Counted from the first letter of the stretch, positions 33,817 through 43,785 are shown. The stretch: 64,000 nt of DNA from Mesorhizobium sp. M1D.F.Ca.ET.043.01.1.1 (GCF_003952385.1 NZ_CP034444.1:6709001-6773000); one strand, 5' to 3'. The notes: generated by a model from the sequence alone, not told the origin. Numbers and translations are program-made.

Positions 33817-35220
33817 GTGTTCCTTTCGGTTTTCGACCTGTTCAAGATCGGCATCGGTCCATCGAGCTCGCACACGATGGGGCCGATGACGGCCGCCCGC
33901 CGCTTCCTCGACGAGGTCCTTGCCGGCGACTGGCCGCGTCCGGCCGGCGTCGAGGTCGATCGCATCGGCGCCAGCCTGCACGGCTCGCTCGCCTATACCG
34001 GCATCGGCCATGGCTCGGACCGCGCGGTCGTCCTCGGCCTTGCCGGCCAGACGCCGCAGACGGTCGACCCGGACGAGGCGGATGGCATCGTCGCCCGCAT
34101 CGGCGCGGACAAGCGGATCTCGCCGCCTGGACATCCGACGTATCGCTTCGACCCCGCGAAGGACCTTGTGCTCGACCGCAAGACGCCGCTGACCGGCCAC
34201 GCCAACGGCATGGCCTTCTACGCCTATGACGCATCCGACCGGCTGCTGCTCAAGCGCATCTATTATTCGATCGGCGGCGGCTTCGTCGTCTCCGAGGAAG
34301 AATTGCAGCGCATGAAGGCCAAGGGCTCGGTGACGACCGAAGGCAAGAAGGTGCCGTATCCGTTCAAGAACGCCGTCGAGATGCTGGCGATGGCGGCCAA
34401 GAGCGGGCTTTCTATCGCCGAGATGAAGCGCATCAACGAGGAAAAGCACATGTCGCGCGAGGAGCTCGACGCCGGCCTCGACGCGATCTGGAGCGCCATG
34501 AAGGGCTGCATTGATCGCGGCCTGTCGCAGGACGGCGTCATGCCGGGCGGACTGAAGGTGCGCCGGCGCGCGCGCCAGCTCCACGACAAGCTGCAGGAGC
34601 AGTGGCAGCAAAACCGGCCCAATCCGTTGCTCGCCAATGACTGGCTGTCGATCTACGCCATGGCGGTCAACGAAGAGAACGCGGCCGGCGGTCGCGTGGT
34701 GACCGCGCCGACCAATGGCGCGGCCGGCACGCTGCCGGCCGTGCTGCGCTACTGGCTGCATTTCCATCCCGAGGCCGACCAGCCGAGCATCCGCGACTTC
34801 CTTCTGACGGCGGCCGCCGTCGGCGGCATCATCAAGTCCAACGCCTCGATCTCCGGCGCCGAGGTCGGCTGCCAGGGCGAGGTGGGGTCCGCCTCGGCGA
34901 TGGCCGCCGCCGGCCTTTGCGCTGTCATGGGCGGCACGCCGGAGCAGGTCGAGAATGCCGCCGAGATCGCGCTGGAGCATCATCTCGGCATGACCTGCGA
35001 TCCAGTGGGTGGACTGGTGCAGGTGCCTTGCATCGAGCGCAATGCGCTGGGCGCGGTCAAGGCGGTGACCGCCGCCTCTTTGGCCATCAAGGGCGACGGT
35101 ACGCATTTCGTGCCGCTCGACGCGGCGATCGAGACCATGCGCCAGACCGGCCTCGACATGAACGAGAAATACAAGGAAACCAGCCTGGGCGGGCTGGCGG
35201 TCAACGTCGTCGAGTGCTGA
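33817..35220 (+). CDS. sdaA: L-serine ammonia-lyase, iron-sulfur dependent
   Basis: The 467-residue product starts at GTG 33817, after CAGGAGA. It is the single-chain form: an N-terminal beta domain ([20 protein letters not shown]) fused to the catalytic alpha domain ([60 protein letters not shown]). The three cysteines in the last two motifs bind the [4Fe-4S] cluster. It deaminates serine to pyruvate in the cytoplasm. Confidence 0.96.
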   Translation: MFLSVFDLFKIGIGPSSSHTMGPMTAARRFLDEVLAGDWPRPAGVEVDRIGASLHGSLAYTGIGHGSDRAVVLGLAGQTPQTVDPDEADGIVARIGADKRISPPGHPTYRFDPAKDLVLDRKTPLTGHANGMAFYAYDASDRLLLKRIYYSIGGGFVVSEEELQRMKAKGSVTTEGKKVPYPFKNAVEMLAMAAKSGLSIAEMKRINEEKHMSREELDAGLDAIWSAMKGCIDRGLSQDGVMPGGLKVRRRARQLHDKLQEQWQQNRPNPLLANDWLSIYAMAVNEENAAGGRVVTAPTNGAAGTLPAVLRYWLHFHPEADQPSIRDFLLTAAAVGGIIKSNASISGAEVGCQGEVGSASAMAAAGLCAVMGGTPEQVENAAEIALEHHLGMTCDPVGGLVQVPCIERNALGAVKAVTAASLAIKGDGTHFVPLDAAIETMRQTGLDMNEKYKETSLGGLAVNVVEC

Positions 35221-35304
35221 GTGCCGACCGGCTGAGCGAACTGGCCCTGTGGAGAAGTCGGACAGGACGTTGACGCATCGGGCTGCCCAGCTAAATCTTG
35301 GGGC

Positions 35305-35742
35305 ATGTCTCTCAATCTCATCAAGCTCTGTGTCGGCTGCGACAGCGTCGAGGACCTGGAAGAGTGGATTGCCTTCCGTCTCGATGAGCGGCGCCGCGCC
35401 GGCGAGCCGGCCGAGCATTGGCACACGACCCGCATGGTGCCGACGCGCGGCGAGGAGATTGTCGACGGCGGCTCGCTCTACTGGGTGATCAAGGGCAACG
35501 TGCAGTGCCGGCAGCTCATTACCGAGATCCGGCCCTTCGTCGACGGCGAAGGCATCGGCCGCTGCCATCTGGTGCTCGATCCCGACGTGGTGCGCACCGA
35601 CTGGCAGCCGCGCCGCGCCTTCCAGGGCTGGCGCTATCTCAAGCCGTCCGACGCCCCTGCCGATCTCGGCAAGGGCAGAGCCGCATTGGCCGAGATGCCG
35701 CCGAAACTCCGCTTGGAGCTTGCCGAACTCGGCCTGCTGTAA
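35305..35742 (+). CDS. DUF1489 family protein
   Basis: The 145-residue product matches DUF1489 along its length (LIKLCVGCDSVEDLEEWI, HTTRMVPTRGEEIVDGGSLY, WVIKGNVQCRQLI, CHLVLDPDVVRTDWQPRRAF, FQGWRYLKPSDAPADL). The family is restricted largely to alphaproteobacteria and has no known function. It is a soluble, basic protein and stands 84 bases after sdaA in the same direction. Confidence 0.9.
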   Translation: MSLNLIKLCVGCDSVEDLEEWIAFRLDERRRAGEPAEHWHTTRMVPTRGEEIVDGGSLYWVIKGNVQCRQLITEIRPFVDGEGIGRCHLVLDPDVVRTDWQPRRAFQGWRYLKPSDAPADLGKGRAALAEMPPKLRLELAELGLL

Positions 35743-35862
35743 CGCCGAACGACCTCATCTTCCGGTTGCTGGCCCTTCGGCTCGTCCGATGTGGGACTTG
35801 CAAGCAACTGAGCCACACCCCATCCTGATCTACAGGCGCAATCATCCGGATGATGCAAACCG

Positions 35863-36558
35863 ATGGGCGTGATCATCGCATTGGCGGCCTTGCTACTGAT
35901 GCTTTTCGGCGTCGCGACGATCTTCGTGCGCGCCGACGCCGCCAGGATGGCGGACAATCTTAGAACGCTTGGCCCCGCCCTGCTGGGCCTCATCGGCGCG
36001 ACGATGCTCGTGGTCGGTCGCAGCAGCATCGGCGGCCTGCTCATGATTGCGGCGACAGGCTGGTATGCCTGGATGCGGGCGAAACGGCCGCCGGCGAAGC
36101 CGGTCGCGGCCAAACGCTCGACCGTGCGCACAGCGGCTCTCGAAATGGATCTCGACCATGATAGCGGCAAGCTGGAAGGCCTCGTTCTCGCCGGCCGCTA
36201 CGAAGGCAAGATGCTGGGCGCCATGGGGATCGCCGACCTGCAGCAACTCCACGTCGAGCTGCGGCCGGACCCGGAGAGCCGCCAGCTGCTAGAGACGTAT
36301 CTTGACGGCCGTTTTCCCGTCTGGCGCAAGGACGCGCAGCCGGACAGTGGCGAAAGGCTGGGTGTTGCGCCAGGTGCGGGCGCCATGACTAAGGAGGAGG
36401 CCTACAAGATCCTTGGTCTTGAAGCGGGGGCTGCCGCGGCGGATATCCGCAAGGCGCACCGCCGCCTGATGCAGCGCCTGAACACCGATGTCGGCGGCAC
36501 GTCTGTCCTGGCGGCGCGAATCAATGAAGCCAAGGACGTCTTGCTCTCCAATCACTGA
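35863..36558 (+). CDS. Membrane-anchored J-domain protein with altered HPD motif
   Basis: The 231-residue product has an N-terminal membrane helix (about 1-24), two more hydrophobic segments (38-72), a central soluble domain and a C-terminal J-like domain (about 177-231; EEAYKILGLEAGAAAADIRK, then AARINEAKDVLL). This is the layout of alphaproteobacterial Pam18/DjlA-like J-proteins. The essential HPD reads NTD here (LNTDVGGT), so stimulation of an Hsp70 is doubtful unless the change is compensated. The frame is otherwise intact. Confidence 0.85.
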   Translation: MGVIIALAALLLMLFGVATIFVRADAARMADNLRTLGPALLGLIGATMLVVGRSSIGGLLMIAATGWYAWMRAKRPPAKPVAAKRSTVRTAALEMDLDHDSGKLEGLVLAGRYEGKMLGAMGIADLQQLHVELRPDPESRQLLETYLDGRFPVWRKDAQPDSGERLGVAPGAGAMTKEEAYKILGLEAGAAAADIRKAHRRLMQRLNTDVGGTSVLAARINEAKDVLLSNH

Positions 36559-36604
36559 CTAGTCTCCTTCGACGCTGAACCTTCCGGGAGATTTCAAAAG
36601 CCGC

Positions 36605-38035
36605 CTATTGCTGGACGGCGTAACACGAGATTTTCTTGCGCTTCAGGGCATCGCAGGCCTTCCAGGCGGCGGCCTTCGACCCGAAGCCGCCGAAGCGGGC
36701 GCGGTAGTAGGTGACGCCGCCGTTGTCGAACGCGACCGTGAAGCCCTCGGCGTCCGCCAGCACTCTCGGCGCCTGCTTGCTCGTCCTGTCGAGAAGGGCC
36801 TGAGCCCCGGACTGCGTCGGCGAGGAGGCGACCTGCACCACCCATCCCGAGGGCAGCGACGACGTCTTGACCGGATCGACGGTCGGCGCGGCCGCAGGCG
36901 CCGGCTCGGCATAAGCGGCGACGGTCTGGGAAGTGGTTTCGGCCTGGGACGCGTTTTCCTGGGGCGCCGGAGCCATCGCGGCCACGGCCACCGTCTTCAC
37001 CTTCCTGACCTGGATGACCGGCTTGGTCTCCTCGGCGACCGGAACGTTGTCGTCGGCTGACGCGACTTCGGTGTCGTCGACGGCCGGCTTTTCGTCCGGG
37101 GTCGGCGCGTCGTGCTTCGGCAGAAGGACCTTTGCCAAAGCCTTGATCGGGTTGTCGCCGCCCGCCTTGGCGATCAGATTGCCGCCGCCGCGGGTCGAGG
37201 CACGCGGCAGGTAGGCGTTGATCAGCGAAGCCATCTGGTTGTCGCGGCTGCGGCCGGAAGCGCCCCCCATCACCACGGCGACGAGGCGGCGATCGCCATC
37301 GGCGACGGAGGAAACCAGGTTGTAGCCGGACGCGCGCGTGTAGCCGGTCTTGATCCCGTCGACGCCCTTGATGCGGCCGAGCAGGCGGTTATGGCCGTTG
37401 ATGCGCTGGCGGCCGTAGAGGAACGAGCGCTGCGAGAAATAGCCGTAATATTGCGGGAAGTGCTCGCGGAGCGCGATGCCAAGCATCGCCATGTCGTGGG
37501 CCGTAGTGAATTGGCCGGGATCCGGCAGGCCGTTGGCGTTGCGGAAGACGGTGCCGTTCATGCCGAGCTGGCGGGCCTTGGCCGTCATCATGCGGGCGAA
37601 ATTGTCTTCGCTGCCGCCCAACATCTCGCCCAGCGCGGTCGCCGAGTCGTTCGCCGACTTCGTCACCATCGACAGGATCGCGGTCTCGACCGGCACCGAG
37701 CCGCCGGCGCGCACGCCGAGCTTGGTCGGCGGCTCGGACGCGGCATGGGCCGAGTACGGCACCGGCGTGTTCCTGCTGATCCTGCCCTTCGCCAGCGCCT
37801 CGAAGGTGAGATAGAGCGTCATCATCTTGGTGAGCGAGGCCGGATAGCGCCGGCCGTTGGCGTCGGCTGAATAGAGCACCTTGCCGGTCTTGGCATCGAC
37901 GACGATGGCCGCCGACTTGGCGGCGAGAGCCGATGCGACATCGGCGGCGACAATCGTCACCGCGAGCGCGGCGACCATGACCGCCTTGAAGGAGACTGAA
38001 GATTTGGAGACGAACCCCGACAACGCCTGACGCAC
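36605..38035 (-). CDS. D-alanyl-D-alanine carboxypeptidase with SPOR domain
   Basis: The 476-residue product starts at a GTG (38035) and has a signal peptide (about 1-39). The penicillin-binding motifs are SLTK (67-70), SAN (127-129) and KTG (229-231), as in DacA/DacC-type enzymes that remove the terminal D-Ala of peptidoglycan stems. A Pro/Ala/Val-rich linker (about 300-390) leads to a C-terminal SPOR domain (about 395-476; WVVQVASSPTQSGAQALLDR, YYRARFGGFGSKAAAWKACD), which binds denuded septal glycan. The enzyme should thus be enriched at division sites. Confidence 0.94.
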   Translation of the reverse strand: MRQALSGFVSKSSVSFKAVMVAALAVTIVAADVASALAAKSAAIVVDAKTGKVLYSADANGRRYPASLTKMMTLYLTFEALAKGRISRNTPVPYSAHAASEPPTKLGVRAGGSVPVETAILSMVTKSANDSATALGEMLGGSEDNFARMMTAKARQLGMNGTVFRNANGLPDPGQFTTAHDMAMLGIALREHFPQYYGYFSQRSFLYGRQRINGHNRLLGRIKGVDGIKTGYTRASGYNLVSSVADGDRRLVAVVMGGASGRSRDNQMASLINAYLPRASTRGGGNLIAKAGGDNPIKALAKVLLPKHDAPTPDEKPAVDDTEVASADDNVPVAEETKPVIQVRKVKTVAVAAMAPAPQENASQAETTSQTVAAYAEPAPAAAPTVDPVKTSSLPSGWVVQVASSPTQSGAQALLDRTSKQAPRVLADAEGFTVAFDNGGVTYYRARFGGFGSKAAAWKACDALKRKKISCYAVQQ

Positions 38036-38117
38036 CGCTACTTACCCTGAATTTTCGTTGCCCCGGAGGCGGCAGAGGGGTGCCTGCCTCGCTTCCGGCC
38101 AAGCTATCGCGGGCAGC

Positions 38118-38140
38118 GTTACCAATCCGTTTATGGTAAC
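38118..38140. promoter_or_regulatory. Inverted repeat between carboxypeptidase and phasin genes
   Basis: GTTACCA (38118-38124) and TGGTAAC (38134-38140) form a perfect 7-bp inverted repeat with a 9-base spacer, about 85 bases upstream of the carboxypeptidase start. It may be a regulator site; none is assigned. Confidence 0.4.
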
Positions 38141-38233
38141 CGCCGCGTTCACCATTTTCTGGCGATTTGAGCCTCTGTTTATTCGAATTTTAGCGGTTGC
38201 TGTCACTCGCGGCCCTTGCGGTTCAAGGGAATC

Positions 38234-38276
38234 TTGACTTTTTGTGCAGCGCACAATATGTTCCAGTGCATTGCAC
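38234..38276 (+). promoter_or_regulatory. Phasin promoter with two overlapping palindromic operators
   Basis: TTGACT (38234-38239), 17 bases and TATGTT (38257-38262) form the promoter. The spacer contains the perfect palindrome TTGTGC-AGC-GCACAA (38242-38256), and a second palindrome GTGCA-T-TGCAC lies at 38266-38276 just after the -10. TGC-rich palindromes over phasin promoters are the known targets of the PHB-responsive repressor PhaR, so PhaR control is likely. Confidence 0.65.
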
Positions 38277-38321
38277 AAGCGCGCCCGGGGCAAATGGGCG
38301 TTTCAACAAGGGAAGTATGAA

Positions 38322-38651
38322 ATGACCCAGACCTATGAGGACTTCACGAAATACGGCAAGGAATTTGCCGACACCGGGCTGAAGAGCTTTGCCTCGCTCA
38401 CCAAGGGCGCGCAGGCGATCGCCACCGAAGCCGGCGAATATACCAAGAAGAGCTTCGAGGCCGGCAGCGCCGCCGTCGAGAAGCTGTTCTCGGCCAAGTC
38501 GATCGAGAAGGCCATCGAGATCCAGACCGACTACGCCAAGCAGAGCTACGAGAGCTTCGTGGCCGAGGCCAGCAAGATCGGCAATCTTTATGCCGAGCTC
38601 GCCAAGGAAGCCTACAAGCCGTTCGAATCGGTCGTCGCCAAGGCGAAGTAA
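38322..38651 (+). CDS. Phasin family protein
   Basis: The 109-residue product starts at ATG 38322 with AAGGGAAG upstream. It is an all-helical amphipathic protein of the phasin_2 type (FTKYGKEFADTGLKSFASLT, EAGEYTKKSFEAGSAAVEKL, EIQTDYAKQSYESFVAEASK). Phasins coat polyhydroxybutyrate granules. The operator-containing promoter and the strong terminator make it a single-gene unit regulated by polymer state. Confidence 0.92.
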   Translation: MTQTYEDFTKYGKEFADTGLKSFASLTKGAQAIATEAGEYTKKSFEAGSAAVEKLFSAKSIEKAIEIQTDYAKQSYESFVAEASKIGNLYAELAKEAYKPFESVVAKAK

Positions 38652-38696
38652 TTTCGTCGGATCATATCCGACACGACCAGCCGGCCTGCATAAAGG

Positions 38697-38727
38697 ACCC
38701 GGTCGCGGAAGCGCGGCCGGGTTTTTT
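38697..38727 (+). terminator. Terminator of phasin gene
   Basis: ACCCGG-T-CGCG (38697-38707) pairs with CGCG-G-CCGGGT, loop GAAG, followed by six T (38722-38727). This is a canonical rho-independent terminator. Confidence 0.85.
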
Positions 38728-38888
38728 CGTGCGCGATTGCAGCGCCCGAGCCTTGCCGCATTCACGATTGAGAAATTCGCTGAAGTTTGCCCACCTAGCC
38801 ATATTGTCAGCTAAACAGAAGGGCTTAAAATCGGTCATCGAAGACCTACATGTTGAACTCGCATGAGGATTCGAAAAGGCAGGACTAC

Positions 38889-39254
38889 GTGACGATCGGT
38901 TTGACTGCCACGGCAGGCGTGGTGCGAATGCAAGGTGACGACGACCGAAACGATCACGGCCGCGGCACTGCGGTCATCACGCGCACCAAAACCAAGACCA
39001 AGAAGCCCAGCCTCTACAGGGTCCTCATCCTCAACGACGACTACACTCCCATGGAGTTCGTGGTCCACGTCCTGGAGCGTTTTTTCCAGAAGGACCGCGA
39101 GGCCGCCACACGCATCATGCTGCATGTTCATAATCATGGAGTGGGCGAGTGCGGGGTCTACACATTCGAGGTGGCCGAGACCAAAGTGTCTCAGGTCATG
39201 GATTTCGCCCGACAGAATCAGCATCCGCTGCAATGCGTGATGGAGAAGAAGTGA
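38889..39254 (+). CDS. clpS: ATP-dependent Clp protease adaptor ClpS
   Basis: The ClpS core is unmistakable: [40 protein letters not shown] and [20 protein letters not shown]. The start is uncertain: GTG 38889 (121 residues) follows AAGGCAGGA; ATG 38850 and ATG 38928 (108 residues) are alternatives. ClpS delivers N-degron substrates to ClpA. It lies six bases before clpA. Confidence 0.93.
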   Translation: MTIGLTATAGVVRMQGDDDRNDHGRGTAVITRTKTKTKKPSLYRVLILNDDYTPMEFVVHVLERFFQKDREAATRIMLHVHNHGVGECGVYTFEVAETKVSQVMDFARQNQHPLQCVMEKK

Positions 39255-39260
39255 GGTAAC

Positions 39261-41726
39261 ATGCCGGCTTTCTCCCAAGGCCTGGAAAAGGCGCTACATC
39301 AGGCGCTGACATTCGCCAACGAGCGGCATCATGAATATGCAACGCTCGAACATTTGCTGCTCGCGCTCATCGACGACACCGAGGCGGCCGCCGTGATGCG
39401 CGCCTGCAACGTCGATCTCGACGAGCTCAAGCACACGGTTCTCACCTATATCGACACCGAGCTCGACAACCTCGTCACCGGTTACGACGAGGATTCCAAG
39501 CCGACCGCCGGGTTCCAGCGCGTCATCCAGCGCGCCGTCATCCACGTGCAGTCGTCCGGCCGCGAGGAAGTGTCCGGCGCCAACGTGCTCGTCGCCATCT
39601 TCGCCGAGCGCGAGAGCCACGCCGCCTATTTCCTGCAGGAACAGCAGATGACCCGCTACGACGCGGTCAACTACATCTCGCATGGCATCGCCAAGCGCCC
39701 CGGCGCTTCGGAGTCGCGCACTCCGCGCGGCGCCGAGGACGAGCAGGGCGGCCAGAACGGCGCCGAGCCGCAGGAAGACAATGGCAAGAAGAAGCCGCAG
39801 GACGCGCTGACGGCCTACTGCATCAACCTCAACAACAAGGCCAAGGCCGGCAAGATCGATCCGCTGATCGGCCGCGAGAGCGAGATCAACCGCACCATCC
39901 AGGTGCTGTGCCGCCGCTCCAAGAACAACCCGCTCTATGTCGGTGACCCCGGCGTCGGCAAGACGGCGATCGCCGAGGGCCTCGCCAAGCGAATCGTCGA
40001 GGGCGACGTGCCCGAGGTGCTGCAGGACGCCACCATCTTCGCGCTCGACATGGGCACGCTGCTGGCCGGCACGCGCTATCGCGGCGACTTCGAGGAGCGG
40101 CTGAAGCAGGTCGTCAAGGAGCTCGAGGACTATCCCGGGGCGGTTCTGTTCATCGACGAGATCCACACCGTGATCGGGGCCGGCGCCACCTCCGGCGGCG
40201 CCATGGATGCGTCGAACCTGTTGAAGCCGGCGCTTTCGTCAGGTGCGATCCGCTGCATCGGCTCGACCACTTACAAGGAGTTCCGCCAGTTCTTCGAGAA
40301 GGACCGCGCGTTGGTGCGGCGCTTCCAGAAGATCGACGTCAACGAGCCGACCATCGAGGACGCCATCGAGATCATGAAGGGCCTGAAGCCCTATTTCGAG
40401 GAGTTCCACAAGGTCCGCTACACGTCTGAAGCGATCAAGGCTTCGGTCGAGCTCTCGGCGCGCTACATCAACGACCGCAAGCTGCCGGACAAGGCAATCG
40501 ACGTGATCGACGAGACCGGCGCCTCGCAGATGCTGGTGCCGGAAGCCAAGCGCAAGAAGACGATCGGCATCAAGGAAATCGAGGCGACGGTCGCCACCAT
40601 GGCGCGCATCCCGCCGAAGACAGTTTCGGCCGACGACGAGAAGGTGCTGCAAGGCCTCGATGTCGAGCTGAAGCGCGTCGTCTACGGCCAGGATACCGCG
40701 ATCACCGCGCTGACCTCGGCGATCAAGCTGGCGCGGGCCGGCCTGCGCGAACCGGAGAAGCCGATCGGCTCCTACTTGTTCTCAGGCCCGACCGGCGTCG
40801 GCAAGACGGAAGTCGCCAAGCAGCTTGCCGCCTCGCTCGGCGTCGAGCTGATCCGCTTCGACATGTCGGAATATATGGAACGCCACACCGTCTCGCGGCT
40901 GATCGGCGCGCCTCCCGGCTATGTCGGCTTCGACCAGGGCGGTCTGCTGACCGACGGCGTCGACCAGCATCCGCATTGCGTGCTGCTGCTCGACGAGGTC
41001 GAGAAGGCGCATCCTGACCTGTTCAACATCCTGTTGCAGGTGATGGACCACGGCAAGCTGACCGACCACAACGGCAAGCAGATCGACTTCCGCAACGTCA
41101 TCCTGATCATGACGACCAATGCGGGCGCGTCGGACGCTCAGCGCGCGGCGATCGGCTTCGGCTCGACCAAGCGCGAGGGCGACGACGTCGAGGCGATCAA
41201 CCGGCTGTTCACGCCGGAGTTCCGCAACCGTCTCGATGCGATCATCCCGTTCGGCTCGCTGCCGGTGCCGGTGATCCACCAGGTGGTGCAGAAGTTCGTC
41301 ATGCAGCTCGAGGCTCAGCTCTCCGAGCGGGGCGTCACCTTCGACCTGTCGCCGGACGCGATCGCGTGGCTGGCCGACAAGGGCTATGACGAGCGCATGG
41401 GAGCGCGTCCGCTCGGTCGCGTGATCCAGGAGCACATCAAGAAGCCGCTGGCGGACGAGGTGCTGTTCGGCAAGCTGAAGAAGGGCGGCACGGTGCGCGT
41501 CACCGTCGAGAAGAAGGAGACCGGCGAGACCGGCCTGAAGCTCGAATCGCTCGCCGACGAAGCCCCGGTGAAGCCGAAGAAGGAAGAGCCGGAGGATGCT
41601 CCGAAGCCTAGGAAGGCGGTGGCCAAGAAGTCCGTCGCCAAGAAGGCGGTGGCGCAGAAGCCGGAGCCGAAGGGCAAGGACGGCGGCAAGCGAAGCCTGG
41701 TCCCGCAACTGCCCCGCAAGAGCTGA
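39261..41726 (+). CDS. clpA: ATP-dependent Clp protease ATP-binding subunit ClpA
   Basis: The 821-residue product has an N-terminal Clp repeat domain that binds ClpS (about 1-145), a first AAA+ module with Walker [10 protein letters not shown] at about 227, and a second with GPTGVGKTE at about 508. The arginine-finger and sensor regions are intact. The C-terminal tail (about 750-821) is unusually long, Lys/Ala-rich and repetitive ([13 protein letters not shown]), beyond the usual end of ClpA. The protein unfolds substrates for ClpP. Confidence 0.96.
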   Translation: MPAFSQGLEKALHQALTFANERHHEYATLEHLLLALIDDTEAAAVMRACNVDLDELKHTVLTYIDTELDNLVTGYDEDSKPTAGFQRVIQRAVIHVQSSGREEVSGANVLVAIFAERESHAAYFLQEQQMTRYDAVNYISHGIAKRPGASESRTPRGAEDEQGGQNGAEPQEDNGKKKPQDALTAYCINLNNKAKAGKIDPLIGRESEINRTIQVLCRRSKNNPLYVGDPGVGKTAIAEGLAKRIVEGDVPEVLQDATIFALDMGTLLAGTRYRGDFEERLKQVVKELEDYPGAVLFIDEIHTVIGAGATSGGAMDASNLLKPALSSGAIRCIGSTTYKEFRQFFEKDRALVRRFQKIDVNEPTIEDAIEIMKGLKPYFEEFHKVRYTSEAIKASVELSARYINDRKLPDKAIDVIDETGASQMLVPEAKRKKTIGIKEIEATVATMARIPPKTVSADDEKVLQGLDVELKRVVYGQDTAITALTSAIKLARAGLREPEKPIGSYLFSGPTGVGKTEVAKQLAASLGVELIRFDMSEYMERHTVSRLIGAPPGYVGFDQGGLLTDGVDQHPHCVLLLDEVEKAHPDLFNILLQVMDHGKLTDHNGKQIDFRNVILIMTTNAGASDAQRAAIGFGSTKREGDDVEAINRLFTPEFRNRLDAIIPFGSLPVPVIHQVVQKFVMQLEAQLSERGVTFDLSPDAIAWLADKGYDERMGARPLGRVIQEHIKKPLADEVLFGKLKKGGTVRVTVEKKETGETGLKLESLADEAPVKPKKEEPEDAPKPRKAVAKKSVAKKAVAQKPEPKGKDGGKRSLVPQLPRKS

Positions 41727-41794
41727 TCGGCCTAAAGCGCGTCCCTCTGAACGCTCATTAGGTGTCGCACTTTTGGGCGACAAGGATTGAAATC

Positions 41795-41822
41795 AAAAAG
41801 CCCCGGGGACGGGGCTTTTTTC
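41795..41822 (+). terminator. Rho-independent terminator after clpA
   Basis: AAAAAGCCCC (41795-41804) pairs with GGGGCTTTTT (41811-41820) around a six-base loop, followed by further T. It ends clpSA transcription; the next gene starts 17 bases on. Confidence 0.85.
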
Positions 41823-41838
41823 GTTGGAGGAACCGGCA

Positions 41839-42447
41839 TTGGCTGGACAGATCATCATTCTCAACGGTGCGCCGCGGTCGGGAAAGTCGAGCATCGCCCT
41901 GGCGATCCAGGAGACATTCGAGGGCATCTGGATCAATCTCGGCGTCGATAGCTATGCGCAGGCAACGCCGCCGCGGTTCCGTCCCGGCATAGGCCTGCGT
42001 CCCGGCGGCGAACGTCCCGATCTCGAAACCGTCGTGCCGAACCTCTACGCCGGGCTTTATGGGTCCATCGCGGCACACAGCCGGCTGGGCTTGAACGTCG
42101 TCACCGACGTTGGCCATCACGACAACTATTCGAGGCCACTCGGCATCCTTCACGAATGCGCCAGGCGTCTCGCCGGCCTGCCGGTCCTGTTTGTCGGGGT
42201 CCGCTGCCCGGTGGAAGTGATCATGCAAAGGCGTGCCGCGAGTGGAGCGGAGGGAGGGTATGTGACCGGCTCTGTCGACGACCCAGTACCGCTGCCCGTC
42301 GGTCTTTGGCAGGAAGAGGTGCATAGGCCGGGCGTTTACGATTTCGAAGTCGATACATCGCGGCAAGATCCAGCCGAGTGCGCCAGCGCAATTCGCCAAC
42401 GGCTTGATGCCGGGCCGGAACCGCTGGCCTTTCGCAGGCTGGCGTAA
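41839..42447 (+). CDS. Chloramphenicol phosphotransferase-like P-loop protein
   Basis: With TTG 41839 as start (GGAGG seven bases upstream) the product has 202 residues. It begins with a Walker A loop in IIILNGAPRSGKSSIALAIQ, as in chloramphenicol phosphotransferase. Later motifs include GLNVVTDVGHHDNYSRPLGI and LPVLFVGVRCPVEVIMQRRA. The family fold is that of nucleotide/antibiotic kinases; many members are not resistance enzymes, so substrate is uncertain. Confidence 0.78.
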   Translation: MAGQIIILNGAPRSGKSSIALAIQETFEGIWINLGVDSYAQATPPRFRPGIGLRPGGERPDLETVVPNLYAGLYGSIAAHSRLGLNVVTDVGHHDNYSRPLGILHECARRLAGLPVLFVGVRCPVEVIMQRRAASGAEGGYVTGSVDDPVPLPVGLWQEEVHRPGVYDFEVDTSRQDPAECASAIRQRLDAGPEPLAFRRLA

Positions 42448-42464
42448 ATGCCAAACCCTGAGCC

Positions 42465-43559
42465 TCAAGCAACCCCTGAGGGCGCGAAGCGTGCCAGGAA
42501 ATATCCGCATGCCTTCCAGATCATAATCGACAAGAGCGCACCCGCGTAGCCGTCGATGGCATAGTGCCAGCCGAGCACGACCGAGCCGACCATGATCACA
42601 CCGGCGAATGCCCACATCAGGATACCGGCCAGCCGGGAGCGCCGCGTTGCGTAAAGGGAAAAAAGCACCGCCATCGCCACGTGCATGGATGGGAAAGCCG
42701 ATATTCCGATACTGCCGTCGGTGGCGCCGATGTAGCCGCTCCATAGCATGTCCTGGGTGCCGAGCGCCCAGATCGGATAGATGCGATCGGCGGCGGCGAG
42801 TGCCTGCATGAGGGGGTGAAAGTCACCGCCGAGCCCCAGTCGCTCGTAATAGCACGGCCCCGCCGACGAGAGCCCCATCGCCAGGAAGAAGCCGCCAAGC
42901 GTCCATACCAGCATGAAGCTCATCAGGAACTGATGACGCAGCTTCGTATCGTTGCGTGTGATGCAGGCGGTGAAAACCGTGGCAATGAGCACTATGAACC
43001 AGAAGTTGTACGCGATATTGAACATCCTCAATGCAAATGGCGACTGGACGACAAACCATAGCCATTCGTCTGGTGCTCGACCGAAATGCAGGATCCGATC
43101 GGCGTGGGCGAGCGCCTTGTCCCATGCAAACGGGGAAAGGATTGCGATGGCTCCTTTCAGCACGCCGACGGCGGATACGAAGGCGATGCTCGCGGCAAGG
43201 CCGTTCAGGCTGTTGGCAGTGCGTTCGGCATCGCCGAAAAAGCTGCCCAGCGATTTCAGGAAGGTGCCGAGCGGTTCGGTATCCCGCTTGACCAGCGCAA
43301 GGTGGAGAAAGACCCCAAGCGCAAAGACGCAGCCGCAGATCCAGAAAGCGATGAAGAGGTATTGAAGGTATTCCTTCAGCACGCTGAAATCCGGCATGTT
43401 TCCGGTACGCATGCCGACCAGTGTTGCCAGGAGCAGGGCACAGACGGCCATGGCGTGCAGCAGCCGCTGCCGTCGAAAGGCGTCCGCCAGGGCAATCAGA
43501 AAAGCGCGACCGGCAGCCGTCCTCGCAAGGGGGGTCGACGCCGCAACCGAATTTTCCAT
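42465..43559 (-). CDS. PAP2-type phosphatase, integral membrane
   Basis: I take ATG 43559 as start (364 residues); a GTG at 43652 would add 31 residues with no membrane signal. Six or more membrane segments are present. The PAP2/inositolphosphotransferase motifs are visible near the C-terminus: AFPSMHVAMAVLF (the SxH motif) and GWHYAIDGYAGALL (the second His with its Asp). Proteins of this kind dephosphorylate or transfer head groups of lipid phosphates. Confidence 0.82.
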   Translation of the reverse strand: MENSVAASTPLARTAAGRAFLIALADAFRRQRLLHAMAVCALLLATLVGMRTGNMPDFSVLKEYLQYLFIAFWICGCVFALGVFLHLALVKRDTEPLGTFLKSLGSFFGDAERTANSLNGLAASIAFVSAVGVLKGAIAILSPFAWDKALAHADRILHFGRAPDEWLWFVVQSPFALRMFNIAYNFWFIVLIATVFTACITRNDTKLRHQFLMSFMLVWTLGGFFLAMGLSSAGPCYYERLGLGGDFHPLMQALAAADRIYPIWALGTQDMLWSGYIGATDGSIGISAFPSMHVAMAVLFSLYATRRSRLAGILMWAFAGVIMVGSVVLGWHYAIDGYAGALLSIMIWKACGYFLARFAPSGVA

Positions 43560-43676
43560 GGTTCGAAACCCAAAAGCTCGCCACTGCCTCGGCGTTTTAC
43601 AGCCAGATGGTTCGATATTTCCTAACCAAACGATTCGAGTGCAATCGGTCACGTCCGGCGCTGCACGGGACCGTCC

Positions 43677-43785
43677 AGAGCATGATCCTGAAACGTGGGA
43701 ACCGGTTTTCGGAGAAGATCGTGCTCCGACAAAGAGTTGGATCAGGATGGCGATTCAACGAAACGTCATCCAGACCCAGTCTCGA
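43677..43785 (+). repeat. Mosaic palindromic repeat, copy R4
   Basis: It runs from GAGCATGATCCTGAAACGTG through AACCGGTTTTCGGAGAAGAT to CGTGCTC and continues with TTGGATCAGGATGGCGATTC. The core GAAA-GTG-GAA-CGGTTTTC is shared with copy R5 and, in looser form, with R1-R3. It lies between the PAP2 and HIT genes. Confidence 0.8.

Noticed and set aside
33520..35568. 682-codon minus-strand open frame
   Set aside because: It is the antisense shadow of sdaA and DUF1489 and contains no recognisable domain.
41839..42447. Chloramphenicol resistance gene
   Set aside because: Only the P-loop kinase fold is supported; resistance cannot be concluded from family resemblance.
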